8,999 nucleotides of DNA from contig JAQGKM010000098.1 in NCBI GenBank assembly GCA_028290125.1, positions 1 through 8,999 of the forward strand. Reading direction: 5' to 3'. The position numbers were made by a program, and so were the translations under genes. Origin of the DNA: Hyphomicrobiales bacterium. GTDB taxonomy: Bacteria > Pseudomonadota > Alphaproteobacteria > Rhizobiales > Beijerinckiaceae. This document shows positions 1 through 6,239 of this stretch, one piece after another. Under the pieces are notes generated by a model, which saw only the letters and a list, made by a program, of their open reading frames with translations, had not been told where the DNA came from and ran no database searches. The first letter of the stretch is position 1. Each line of letters starts with the position of its first letter.

Positions 1-487
1 TGGCCGCGATGGCGTAGGACAAGGGCCCGAACCGTTTCTTGGTCTCGGGCGTGAGCGTCATCGCAAGGTCAGCGCTGATGCCGAGGCTCGCCACGTTGAA
101 GAACGGATGTCCGTTGACGTCGCCGACGTCGATGCGCCGCGTGTGCCCGGCGGCGATCACCCCGACGGCGTCCTCGATCGTCGTCGGCAGGTTGAGCGTG
201 CGCGCGAGATCGTTGGCCGTCCCCAGCGGCACGATGCCGAACGGCAGGCCCGCTTCAAGGAGCCCGGGCGCCGCACAGTTCAACGAACCGTCGCCGCCGC
301 CGACGACGATCATGTCGACCTCGCCCTTCAGGCGCGCAATCGCCCCCGGGCAGTCGTTCAGCTCCGACGTGGACGGCAGCAGCACCGAATAGTCGCGGGC
401 GGCGAACGCAGCCATGACGGCCGGCAGGCTCTCCCGCCCGTTGCGGCTGTTGGCATTGATGATCAGCAGGACGCGCCTTTGCGCCAT
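1..487 (-). CDS. Diacylglycerol kinase-like lipid kinase (YegS/DAGK_cat family), C-terminus cut by window edge
   Basis: The reading frame opens at an ATG (487-485) and stays open for 162 codons to the window edge, so only the N-terminal part is visible. It starts M-A-Q-R-R-V-L-L-I-I-N, the usual first beta strand of the DAGK catalytic domain. Residues around 58-66 read IVVGGGDGS, the nucleotide-binding glycine motif of the family. A second family motif, PLGTANDLA, lies about 25 residues further on. Members phosphorylate lipid substrates such as diacylglycerol with ATP at the membrane; the substrate here cannot be deduced. A strong Shine-Dalgarno (GGAGGT on the minus strand, 494-499) sits 6 nt before the ATG and fixes the start. 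The gene lies downstream of the molybdenum hydroxylase on the same strand, but a 188-bp gap with a double hairpin makes a shared transcript uncertain. Family assignment is firm, substrate is open. Confidence 0.9.
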   Translation of the reverse strand, partial: MAQRRVLLIINANSRNGRESLPAVMAAFAARDYSVLLPSTSELNDCPGAIARLKGEVDMIVVGGGDGSLNCAAPGLLEAGLPFGIVPLGTANDLARTLNLPTTIEDAVGVIAAGHTRRIDVGDVNGHPFFNVASLGISADLAMTLTPETKKRFGPLSYAIAA

Positions 488-493
488 TGGTCC

Positions 494-499
494 ACCTCC
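494..499 (-). promoter_or_regulatory. Ribosome binding site of the lipid kinase gene
   Basis: The minus strand reads GGAGGT followed by GGACCA and the ATG at 487. This is an almost perfect anti-16S match at good spacing, and it decides the start of a gene whose 3' end lies outside the window. Confidence 0.8.
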
Positions 500-610
500 A
501 TGTCACCGCCAACGCCGCACATGGCTGAGCCGTTGCAGGCCGGACGTAAGAAGATGGAGAGCTGGAGCGTGGCCCCGTCGTCGAACACTCGCAACGAGAG
601 GCCCCACGAC

Positions 611-658
611 CCCACCCCGCTCGGCTACGCCGAGTCGCCCTCCCCGCTGGGGGGAGGG
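611..658. repeat. GC-rich double-hairpin palindromic intergenic element
   Basis: Two adjacent hairpins fill the gap between the lipid kinase and the molybdenum hydroxylase. The first pairs CCCTCCCC (638-645) with GGGGAGGG (651-658) across a 5-nt loop. The second pairs CTCGGC (620-625) with GCCGAG (629-634) across a 3-nt loop. A further C-rich block (611-618, CCCACCCC) can compete for the G-rich arm of the first hairpin. This layout recalls the dispersed extragenic palindromes of Rhizobiales genomes, from memory rather than from a search. No T-run follows the hairpins in the minus direction, so it is not a classical intrinsic terminator. It lies 18 nt past the stop of the hydroxylase gene and could still slow polymerase or protect the 3' end of that mRNA. 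Confidence 0.6.
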
Positions 659-675
659 AAAAGCCACTCGGCGCG

Positions 676-2997
676 TCAGCCCCGCGCCGCGCTGATCGCC
701 TGGAACAGTCGCAGCGGCGTCGCCGGCATGTCCACCGCCGGCACGCCATGGCGCGCCAGCGCATCCGTGAGCGCGTTCATGACGGAGGTGAGCGAACCGG
801 CGCAGCCGGCCTCGCCGCAGCCTTTCACGCCGAGCGGGTTGGTGCGGGCCGGCACCGGATGGCTGAAGAAGCGCACCTCGGGCGCATCCTCCGCGCGCGG
901 CATGGCGTAATCGGTGAACGAGCCGCTCGCGAGCTGGCCATCGTCCGTATAGACCGTGCGCTCCATGAAACACTGGCCGATGCCCTGCACGACGCCGCCC
1001 TGCACCTGCCCGGCGACGATCAGCGGGTTCACCAGCACGCCGAAATCGTTCACGCTCGTGTAGCCCACCACCTGCGCGTGCCCGGTCTCGGGATCGATCT
1101 CCACTTCGCAAATGTGCACGCCATTCGGATAGGTCGACGGCGAGGACTGATGCACGTGGCTGACGTCGAGCGAGCCGCCGGTTTCGCGCAGCTTCGCCGC
1201 CAGATCGAGCAGGCCAATCGCGCGATCGGTGCCCTTGATGGTGAGCGCGCCATCGACGAACTCGATGTCGGCGGCTGACGCCTCCAGCACCTGCGCGGCC
1301 GCGTCGCGCGCTTTCTCGATGACGAGATCGCTCGCCTCCGCGAAGGCGGCGCCGCTCGCCATCAGCGACTTCGAACCGCCCGTGCCGCCACCGGCCGGCA
1401 ACGCATCGGAATCGGTCTGCATCAGGCGGATCTTGTCGAAGGGAATGCCGAGCCGCTCGGACACGACCTGCGCGAAGGACGTCCAGTGCCCCTGCCCGTG
1501 GTCATGCGTGCCGGTCGACAGCAGCACGCCGCCATCGGCTTCGAACTTGATGTCGCCGAGCTCGTTCGTCACCGGCGCCGTGACCTCAAGAAACTGGCCG
1601 ACGCCGAGGCCACGCCACAGCCCTTTCGCTGCGCTGGCCCGCTCGCGCTCAGGAAACCCCTGATAATCAGCCGTTTCCAGAGCCTCGTCGAGAATGGCGG
1701 CAAATTCTCCGCTGTCGTAGACCGAGCCTGACGGCGCCCGGTAGGGCATCTGGTCCGGCGCAATGTGGTTGCGACGGCGCAGCTCGATCGGATCGATCTT
1801 CATCTCGCGCGCGGCGGTATCGACCAGCCGTTCGAGATAATAATTCCCTTCCGGGCGCCCTGCCCCGCGATAGGCGGTGATCGGCACCGTATTGGTCAGC
1901 ACGCATTTCGTGCGCACCTCGACGAGCGGCGTACGATACGTCCCGATCATGTGCTTCATGACATTGAGCGCGGGGATCAGCGGGCCGAAACCCGTGAGAT
2001 AGGCGCCCATGTTGGCCGTACCGGTCGCGCGCACGGCAAGGAAGTGTCCTTGCGCGTCGAGCGCGAGTTCGACTTCGAATTCATGGTCGCGGCCGTGGTG
2101 ATCGGAGAGGAAACTTTCTGAACGCGTGTCCGTCCATTTCACCGGCCGCCCGAGCGCGCGCGCGCCATGCATGGCGCAGATATATTCCGGAAAGATCGCG
2201 CCCTTCATGCCAAACGATCCGCCGACATTGCGCGCAATAAAGCGCACCTGGCTCGGTTCGACGTTCATGACTTCAGCTGCGCCGGCGCGCGAACTCAGCA
2301 CGCTTTGCGTCGGCGCGTAGAGCGTGAAGCGGCCGTCCTCGAAGGTCGCGACGCAGGCGCGCGGCTCCATGGCGTTGATGACGATGCGATTGTTGACGAG
2401 ATGCAGGCGCGTCACATGCGCCGCAGCCGCGAAGGCTGCATCGACCTGCGCGCTGTCGCCGTAATGGTAATCGAGCACGACATTGCCGGGCACGTCGTCG
2501 TAGAGCTGCGGCGCGCCGGGCTTGGCGCCATCGGCGGACTCGACCACGCAGGCAAGTTCGTCGATGTCGAGCGTCACGGCTTCGGCCGCAGCCCTTGCGG
2601 CGTCCGCGCTGTCGGCGACCACGCAGGCGACAGCGTCGCCGACAAAGCGCACCTTGTCGCGCGCCAGCGCAGGCCGCAACGGCTTGCGCATCGGCGAACC
2701 GTCGGCGCTCTTCAGCGGCAGCTTGCTGGTTTGCGGCTTGTAGCCCGCGAGATCCGCGCCCGTGTAGATGGCGACGACGCCCGGCATGGCGCGCGCCTCG
2801 TCGACATGCAAGGCGCGCAGCACGCCATGCGCCTGCGGACTGCGCACCATCGCGAGATAAAGCTGGTTGTCGAAGGAAACGTCGTCCGTGTAACGGCCTT
2901 CGCCGCGCAGCAGGACGGGGTCTTCGGCGCGCTGAACGGGCTGGCCGACGCCAAACTTCAGAGTGGCGAGGCTGTCAGCGTCGAGAGGCTTGTTCAT
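676..2997 (-). CDS. Xanthine dehydrogenase/CoxL-family molybdopterin-binding large subunit (form II CoxL-like molybdenum hydroxylase)
   Basis: This 773-residue protein has the usual length of the large subunit of three-subunit molybdenum hydroxylases, which hydroxylate aldehydes, N-heterocycles or CO at a Mo-cytosine dinucleotide site. The N-terminal 'a/b hammerhead' domain covers roughly residues 20-140 (G-R-Y-T-D-D at 35-40). Cofactor-binding motifs follow: GGSFG at 259-263, GQGHWT at 501-506, GGGTGGSKS at 537-545 and GCGEAG at 727-732. The Glu in the last is the family's catalytic base. The active-site loop reads AYRGAGR (375-381). True CO dehydrogenases (form I) carry AYxCSFR, so this is form II and CO oxidation is not supported. 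There is no signal peptide, so it is cytoplasmic. The start is backed by GGAG at 3006-3009, 8 nt before the ATG. Partner FeS and FAD subunits are absent from the flanks. The substrate is unknown. Confidence 0.93.
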   Translation of the reverse strand: MNKPLDADSLATLKFGVGQPVQRAEDPVLLRGEGRYTDDVSFDNQLYLAMVRSPQAHGVLRALHVDEARAMPGVVAIYTGADLAGYKPQTSKLPLKSADGSPMRKPLRPALARDKVRFVGDAVACVVADSADAARAAAEAVTLDIDELACVVESADGAKPGAPQLYDDVPGNVVLDYHYGDSAQVDAAFAAAAHVTRLHLVNNRIVINAMEPRACVATFEDGRFTLYAPTQSVLSSRAGAAEVMNVEPSQVRFIARNVGGSFGMKGAIFPEYICAMHGARALGRPVKWTDTRSESFLSDHHGRDHEFEVELALDAQGHFLAVRATGTANMGAYLTGFGPLIPALNVMKHMIGTYRTPLVEVRTKCVLTNTVPITAYRGAGRPEGNYYLERLVDTAAREMKIDPIELRRRNHIAPDQMPYRAPSGSVYDSGEFAAILDEALETADYQGFPERERASAAKGLWRGLGVGQFLEVTAPVTNELGDIKFEADGGVLLSTGTHDHGQGHWTSFAQVVSERLGIPFDKIRLMQTDSDALPAGGGTGGSKSLMASGAAFAEASDLVIEKARDAAAQVLEASAADIEFVDGALTIKGTDRAIGLLDLAAKLRETGGSLDVSHVHQSSPSTYPNGVHICEVEIDPETGHAQVVGYTSVNDFGVLVNPLIVAGQVQGGVVQGIGQCFMERTVYTDDGQLASGSFTDYAMPRAEDAPEVRFFSHPVPARTNPLGVKGCGEAGCAGSLTSVMNALTDALARHGVPAVDMPATPLRLFQAISAARG

Positions 2998-3039
2998 CTG
3001 TGAAACTCCGGGCCGTCATCGCCGACACAGAAACGCCAA

Positions 3040-3064
3040 CCGGCAGCACGGGTTCTGCTGCCGG
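3040..3064 (-). terminator. Probable terminator hairpin after the FNR-type regulator
   Basis: CCGGCAGCA (3040-3048) and TGCTGCCGG (3056-3064) form a perfect 9-bp stem with a 7-nt loop, about 40 nt past the stop of the regulator. In the minus direction the stem is followed by TTGGCGTTT, only a weak U-rich tail, so termination may be partial. The hairpin sits just before the RBS of the hydroxylase gene, so partial read-through would place that gene under the regulator's promoter. Confidence 0.55.
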
Positions 3065-3103
3065 ATGCCGTTGCCATGTTCGCCGCGATGACGAGAGGAC
3101 AAA

Positions 3104-3859
3104 TCAGGATTCCGCCATCGCCTCGATGCGCTTCACATCGAGCAGGCGCACGCCGTCCGGGACGATGAGGATCGCTTTTTCACGGGCGAGACGCGTCAGC
3201 ATGCGGCTCACGGTTTCGACGGTCAGGCCGAGAAAGTCGCCGATGTCCTGCCGCGTCATCGGCAACGGGATCGTGACGGAAGCGGTCGACAGACGCGCCC
3301 AGCGCTTGCGCAGGCCGATGAGGAACGCCGCGACCTTCTCTTCCGCCGTGCGGCGGCCCAGGATCACCATTTGCTCCTGCGCGAGTGAGAGTTCGTGACT
3401 TGCCATGGCGTGCAGCTTGCGCAGAAGATGTGGCTTCGCATCGAGGAAATCGGAGAAATGCGAGCGCGAGAACTGGCAGGCCGTGAGCGGCGTCAGGGCG
3501 TCGGCCGAGAAGGCGTTGCGCTCGGACATCGCGAGCCCTAGAAAATCGCCCGGCAGCGCGAAGCCCACGATTTGTCGGCGGCCATCCGGCAGGAGACGAT
3601 AGAGACGCGCCGAACCGGCCGTAATATTGAAGACCGATTCGGACAGCTCATCCTGCTCGAAGATCGTGTCGCGGGCGGAAAGGGTCAGAGGACGCGATAG
3701 CCGATCGAGCGCCACAAGTTCGTCAGCTTCCAGAGCGCCGCAGAGAGACAGGCTGCGCACCCGGCATTGTTCGCAGTGCACCGCGGCCTTCGCGTTTGGA
3801 CAGAGGGCCAGCGCCGGAACTGGTTGGCTCGCATGGGCATGTGCCGTGGGAATTGTCAT
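3104..3859 (-). CDS. fnrN: FNR-type Crp/Fnr family regulator with [4Fe-4S] cysteine set
   Basis: A 251-residue protein with Crp/Fnr architecture: a cysteine-rich N-terminus, a cyclic-nucleotide-binding-like beta-roll (about 45-140), a dimerisation helix (about 142-183) and a winged helix-turn-helix (about 185-250). The cysteines C29-x2-C32-x7-C40, plus C128 in the beta-roll, match the ligands of the oxygen-labile [4Fe-4S] cluster in FNR/FnrN/FnrL/AadR proteins; C20 is extra. The recognition helix reads V-E-T-V-S-R (214-219), the E-x2-S-R signature of proteins that bind TTGAT-N4-ATCAA. It should be a cytoplasmic sensor that binds DNA when oxygen is low and controls microaerobic or anaerobic genes. 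FixK-like proteins lack this cysteine set, so FNR type is preferred. The start has only a modest SD (GAG 9 nt upstream). The gene is divergent from the HTH gene at 4116. The symbol fnrN follows rhizobial usage; the orthologue could equally be called fnrL or aadR. Confidence 0.93.
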   Translation of the reverse strand: MTIPTAHAHASQPVPALALCPNAKAAVHCEQCRVRSLSLCGALEADELVALDRLSRPLTLSARDTIFEQDELSESVFNITAGSARLYRLLPDGRRQIVGFALPGDFLGLAMSERNAFSADALTPLTACQFSRSHFSDFLDAKPHLLRKLHAMASHELSLAQEQMVILGRRTAEEKVAAFLIGLRKRWARLSTASVTIPLPMTRQDIGDFLGLTVETVSRMLTRLAREKAILIVPDGVRLLDVKRIEAMAES

Positions 3860-3890
3860 GTCGACATCTCGGCGGTTTGTGCGTTCATGC

Positions 3891-3905
3891 TTGATTTTTT
3901 ATCAC
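3891..3905. promoter_or_regulatory. Near-miss FNR box upstream of the FNR-type gene
   Basis: The plus strand reads TTGAT-TTTTT-ATCAC, 32-46 nt before the regulator's start codon. The half-sites match the FNR/FixK consensus (TTGAT and ATCAA, one mismatch), but the spacer is 5 nt instead of 4. It may be a weak autoregulatory site, a decayed box, or chance in a T-rich tract. The position would fit repression of, or overlap with, the promoter. I treat it as a candidate only. Confidence 0.3.
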
Positions 3906-3908
3906 CCC

Positions 3909-3923
3909 GTTCGATCAGCGAAC
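3909..3923. repeat. Short inverted repeat GTTCG-N5-CGAAC in the divergent control region
   Basis: GTTCG (3909-3913) and CGAAC (3919-3923) are perfect inverted arms around ATCAG. The size and symmetry suit a dimeric regulator's operator, about 50 nt upstream of the FNR-type start codon. It is not the alphaproteobacterial LexA box, which is a direct repeat (GTTC-N7-GTTC). The binding protein is unknown, and arms of 5 bp can occur by chance. Confidence 0.3.
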
Positions 3924-4045
3924 AGGAATTTCCATCAGCATCAAACGCGAGGGCGGTCATCTACGCGCAAGCGGCACGTCAGGACCTGCGGCCTTTATGC
4001 GCTCTTTCGAACAGAACCACCACCGGCACACGCGCGCATTATGGG

Positions 4046-4066
4046 CAACTGAAGCTTTGCCAGTTG
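4046..4066. repeat. Inverted repeat CAACTG-N9-CAGTTG upstream of the HTH gene
   Basis: CAACTG (4046-4051) and CAGTTG (4061-4066) are perfect 6-bp arms centred about 60 nt before the GTG start of the HTH gene. The right arm overlaps TTGATA (4064-4069), a possible -35 element; no convincing -10 follows at normal spacing. A site there could let the encoded HTH protein or the neighbouring FNR-type protein control transcription. GGCAA (4044-4048) and TTGCC (4057-4061) form a second, overlapping inverted pair. Confidence 0.35.
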
Positions 4067-4115
4067 ATATTGCTACAAATCTTCAATAGCCTTCATAACA
4101 TTTCGGAGATGAATT

Positions 4116-4469
4116 GTGACCGAACGAAACGAACTTGCAACCCTCGCGCGCTACACGGCGAAAATGTTCAAGCTCATGAGCTCGCTTCGTGCGCGCCATG
4201 GCATAGACTTTGACGAGGTGCTGATATTCTTCGCTCTGGGGCGATTGAACTTCGATCAGGCGCCCGGCAACCTCATGTTCGTGAAACCGGCGAACATCGT
4301 CTCGCTGTCGGATTTCATGGAGATCCCGCGCGAAACGCTGCGGCGCAAGCTTCTTCGTCTCGAGGAAAAGGAACTCGTCCAGCGCACGAGTTACGGCTTC
4401 GTGGTGAAGGATCTCGCGAGCTGGAAGCGGCTTTCGGAAATGTCCCAATCGGCTGAAGTCGAGGCCTGA
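4116..4469 (+). CDS. Small winged helix-turn-helix protein, function unknown
   Basis: I do not recognise this 117-residue protein by name. It starts at GTG, with GGAG (4105-4108) 7 nt upstream; an ATG at 4109 is out of frame. Residues 1-45 look helical and could serve dimerisation. Residues about 61-83 form a helix-turn-helix: IVSLSDFMEIPRETLRRKLL, with E73-T74-L75-R76-R77 at the start of the recognition helix. A short wing follows (R90-T-S-Y-G-F-V-V). This part lines up with the C-terminal DNA-binding segment of the neighbouring FNR-type protein, ETLRRKL against ETVSRML, but the serine of E-x2-S-R is replaced by arginine. There is no sensor domain, no cysteine, no signal peptide and no membrane segment. 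It is probably a cytoplasmic DNA-binding regulator, divergently transcribed from the FNR-type gene. A MarR-like or other winged-helix origin is equally possible. Confidence 0.75.
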   Translation: MTERNELATLARYTAKMFKLMSSLRARHGIDFDEVLIFFALGRLNFDQAPGNLMFVKPANIVSLSDFMEIPRETLRRKLLRLEEKELVQRTSYGFVVKDLASWKRLSEMSQSAEVEA

Positions 4470-4489
4470 TCGACGGCCTCGCCAAACTC

Positions 4490-4509
4490 CTCCTCGTCCC
4501 TGCGAGGAG
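4490..4509. terminator. Hairpin between convergent HTH and nadK genes
   Basis: CTCCTCG (4490-4496) and CGAGGAG (4503-4509) form a 7-bp stem with a 6-nt loop, inside the 47-bp gap between two converging stop codons. Neither side has a real T-run. It could end transcription from both sides, but as an intrinsic terminator it is weak. Confidence 0.5.
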
Positions 4510-4516
4510 CAACCGC

Positions 4517-5323
4517 TCAATACCCGAACTGCTCGCGCAGGATTCGCTCGTCGAGCGAGTGACCGGGATCGTGCAGCAGGACAAGGCCGGTCGCGTGGTC
4601 CATCGCGATCTCCACCTTCATGACATTCTTGATCTCGACATGGTCGGCCACGGCGGCGACGGGCCGCTTGTCGGCCTCCAGCACCTCGATGGTGACCCGC
4701 GCCTGATCCGGCAGCAACGCCCCACGCCAGCGGCGGGGACGAAAGGCCGAGATCGGCGTCAGCGCCATCAAAGGCGCGTCCAGCGGCAGAATCGGCCCGT
4801 TGGCCGACAGATTGTAGGCGGTGGAGCCGGCCGGCGTCGCGACCAGCAGGCCGTCGGCGACCAGCTCTGACAGACGCTCGGTGCCGTCGATCGAAACCCG
4901 CATCTTGGCCGCCTGGTAGGACGAGCGCAGGACCGAGACTTCGTTGATCGCGCGGGCGTTCATGATCTCGCCATTTACGTCGGTCGCCCGCATGGTCAGC
5001 GGATGCACGATGGAGGCCTGCGCGGCCGCGAGTCGCTCGGCGAGGCCCTCGGCCGAGAACTCGTTCATCAGGAAGCCCACGGACCCGCGGTTCATGCCGT
5101 AGATCGGCTTGTTGGTGCCCATGAAGCGGTGCAGCACCTGCAGCATCAGGCCATCGCCGCCGAGCGCCACGATGACATCGGCCTCCTCGGGACGCGCATT
5201 GCCATAGATCGACGCCAGATCGACAAGCGCCCGCTCCGCCTCCGGCGTGCCGGAGGACAGAAAGGCAAGGCGCTCGTACCGGGCGACCGTTGGGCGGGAC
5301 GTTGAGGTCATGGCCTCAGTCAT
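4517..5323 (-). CDS. nadK: NAD kinase
   Basis: This 268-residue enzyme phosphorylates NAD to NADP with ATP in the cytoplasm and is normally essential. Family motifs are all present: GGDG at 55-58 (with the catalytic Asp), N-E at 127-128, and the long conserved block from V155-A-D-G through T163-P-A-G-S-T-A-Y to N175-G-P-I, which binds NAD. The length is typical of alphaproteobacterial NadK. Two starts are possible: ATG at 5323, with no clear SD, and ATG at 5311 four codons later, with GAGG only 2 nt away, too close to be ideal. I keep the longer form. The FkbM-type gene ends 42 bp upstream on the same strand, so they are probably co-transcribed. It converges with the HTH gene. Confidence 0.96.
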   Translation of the reverse strand: MTEAMTSTSRPTVARYERLAFLSSGTPEAERALVDLASIYGNARPEEADVIVALGGDGLMLQVLHRFMGTNKPIYGMNRGSVGFLMNEFSAEGLAERLAAAQASIVHPLTMRATDVNGEIMNARAINEVSVLRSSYQAAKMRVSIDGTERLSELVADGLLVATPAGSTAYNLSANGPILPLDAPLMALTPISAFRPRRWRGALLPDQARVTIEVLEADKRPVAAVADHVEIKNVMKVEIAMDHATGLVLLHDPGHSLDERILREQFGY

Positions 5324-5365
5324 AGAGCGAATCGTGGCAGGCGGAAAGATGGAGCCCGCCCCGCC

Positions 5366-6124
5366 CTATTTCAGAAGCGACGCCTTCACGTACCAGTCGT
5401 CCCATTGGGACAGTGGCTCCAGGACACGCTGAAACCCGTTCGCCGCCAGCAGCACCCTGATGTTTTCCCGGTCCGGCTCGCAGAAATTGTGCTCGATCGT
5501 CATTGTGCGGATGTCGTAGCGGGAGAAATCGAACGCCTTCAGGATGCGGTATTCTGACCCCTCGGTATCGACCGACATGTAGTCGATGACGCGCGGCGCG
5601 GCATGAGTCGCGAGCAACTCGTTCAGCGAGACGGTCGGGACATCGTAATTCAGGCTGTTCTCGCGCGCTTCGCGCAGGCCGTCGCGATCCTTGAACTCGA
5701 CGAGCGTCGAGAACTCGGCGGTGCTTGCCTCGGCGAATGCGAGCGTCAGCCCCGATTCGTCCCAGACGCATCGCTTGTCGATCGTCGCCCGGCGATTCGC
5801 CGCGAGCGCGCCGTGCCAGCATTTGGCAGGCTCGGCGAGCAGCCCCTTCCAGCGATACTCCTTCTCGAGCAGGAAGGTGTTGCTGAGGTCGATGCCATTG
5901 GTCGCGCCGAACTCGACGAAGAAGCCGCCCTTTTTGGACTTGTTGAAGTAGAGAGCGAAGAGATCCTGAAACGTCTGCGCATGCGACAGCCGCGCGCGGC
6001 TCATGCAGAAATCGACGAACTCGAAAAAGATGTTGCCCGGATTGACGCGGGACTGGTCACGATAGCGGGTCAGCCACCCGAAAATCTGGCATGCCGACGA
6101 TTGAGAAATCTCTATCTGATCCAA
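5366..6124 (-). CDS. FkbM-family SAM-dependent methyltransferase
   Basis: A 252-residue protein of the Methyltransf_21 (FkbM) family, which transfers methyl groups from S-adenosylmethionine to oxygen, often on sugars or secondary metabolites. Motif I reads FFVEFGATNG (68-77). An acidic residue expected to hold the SAM ribose follows in L-L-A-E98-P. The family signature DYMSVDTEGSE spans 181-191, and E211-H-N follows as in relatives. The start is a TTG at 6124 with GGAG (6133-6136) 8 nt upstream. The next in-frame ATG (residue 41) would remove a stretch that looks conserved (F-F-E-F-V-D-F-C), so TTG is preferred. No signal peptide or membrane segment is visible. It stands directly upstream of nadK in the same direction. 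No glycosyltransferase or polyketide gene is nearby, so the substrate cannot be guessed. Confidence 0.9.
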   Translation of the reverse strand: MDQIEISQSSACQIFGWLTRYRDQSRVNPGNIFFEFVDFCMSRARLSHAQTFQDLFALYFNKSKKGGFFVEFGATNGIDLSNTFLLEKEYRWKGLLAEPAKCWHGALAANRRATIDKRCVWDESGLTLAFAEASTAEFSTLVEFKDRDGLREARENSLNYDVPTVSLNELLATHAAPRVIDYMSVDTEGSEYRILKAFDFSRYDIRTMTIEHNFCEPDRENIRVLLAANGFQRVLEPLSQWDDWYVKASLLK

Positions 6125-6132
6125 CGACTCGA

Positions 6133-6136
6133 CTCC
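6133..6136 (-). promoter_or_regulatory. Ribosome binding site supporting the TTG start of the FkbM-type gene
   Basis: GGAG on the minus strand lies 8 nt before the TTG at 6124. It is the only good SD near the 5' end of this frame, and it favours the rare TTG over the internal ATG at codon 41. Confidence 0.6.
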
Positions 6137-6175
6137 GACTAAGGAATTTTCAGAGCCCAGTTAACCCGCAGTGGC

Positions 6176-6211
6176 ACAAAAGAAAAACCCCGGCGATCGC
6201 TCGCCGGGGTT
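6176..6211 (-). terminator. Rho-independent terminator of porin 1
   Basis: AACCCCGGCGA (6186-6196) and TCGCCGGGGTT (6201-6211) form an 11-bp stem with a 4-nt loop, 28 nt past the porin stop. In the minus direction it runs into TTTTTCTTTT (6187-6178). This is a strong, classical intrinsic terminator that separates the porin from the FkbM-nadK unit. Confidence 0.93.
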
Positions 6212-6239
6212 CCTGAAAAGAGCCGAAGCTCCGTTTCGA

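Noticed and set aside
107..910. A 267-codon plus-strand frame across the lipid kinase, the intergenic repeat and the end of the hydroxylase
   Set aside because: It runs antisense through two well-supported genes and the palindromic element, and has no family resemblance.
2162..2177. Perfect 16-bp palindrome GCGCCATGCATGGCGC
   Set aside because: It lies inside the hydroxylase coding sequence (codons for A-M-H-G-A) and is explained by GC-rich codon choice.
676..2997. Aerobic CO dehydrogenase (CoxL form I)
   Set aside because: The active-site loop is AYRGAGR rather than AYxCSFR, and no coxM or coxS gene is present nearby.
2167..3003. A 278-codon plus-strand frame antisense to the molybdenum hydroxylase
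   Set aside because: The composition is dominated by Arg, Ala and His, as in GC-rich antisense shadows. The hydroxylase frame on the other strand is complete, with all of its motifs.
3909..3923. LexA/SOS box
   Set aside because: The alphaproteobacterial LexA site is a direct repeat, GTTC-N7-GTTC. Here the second arm is inverted (GAAC).
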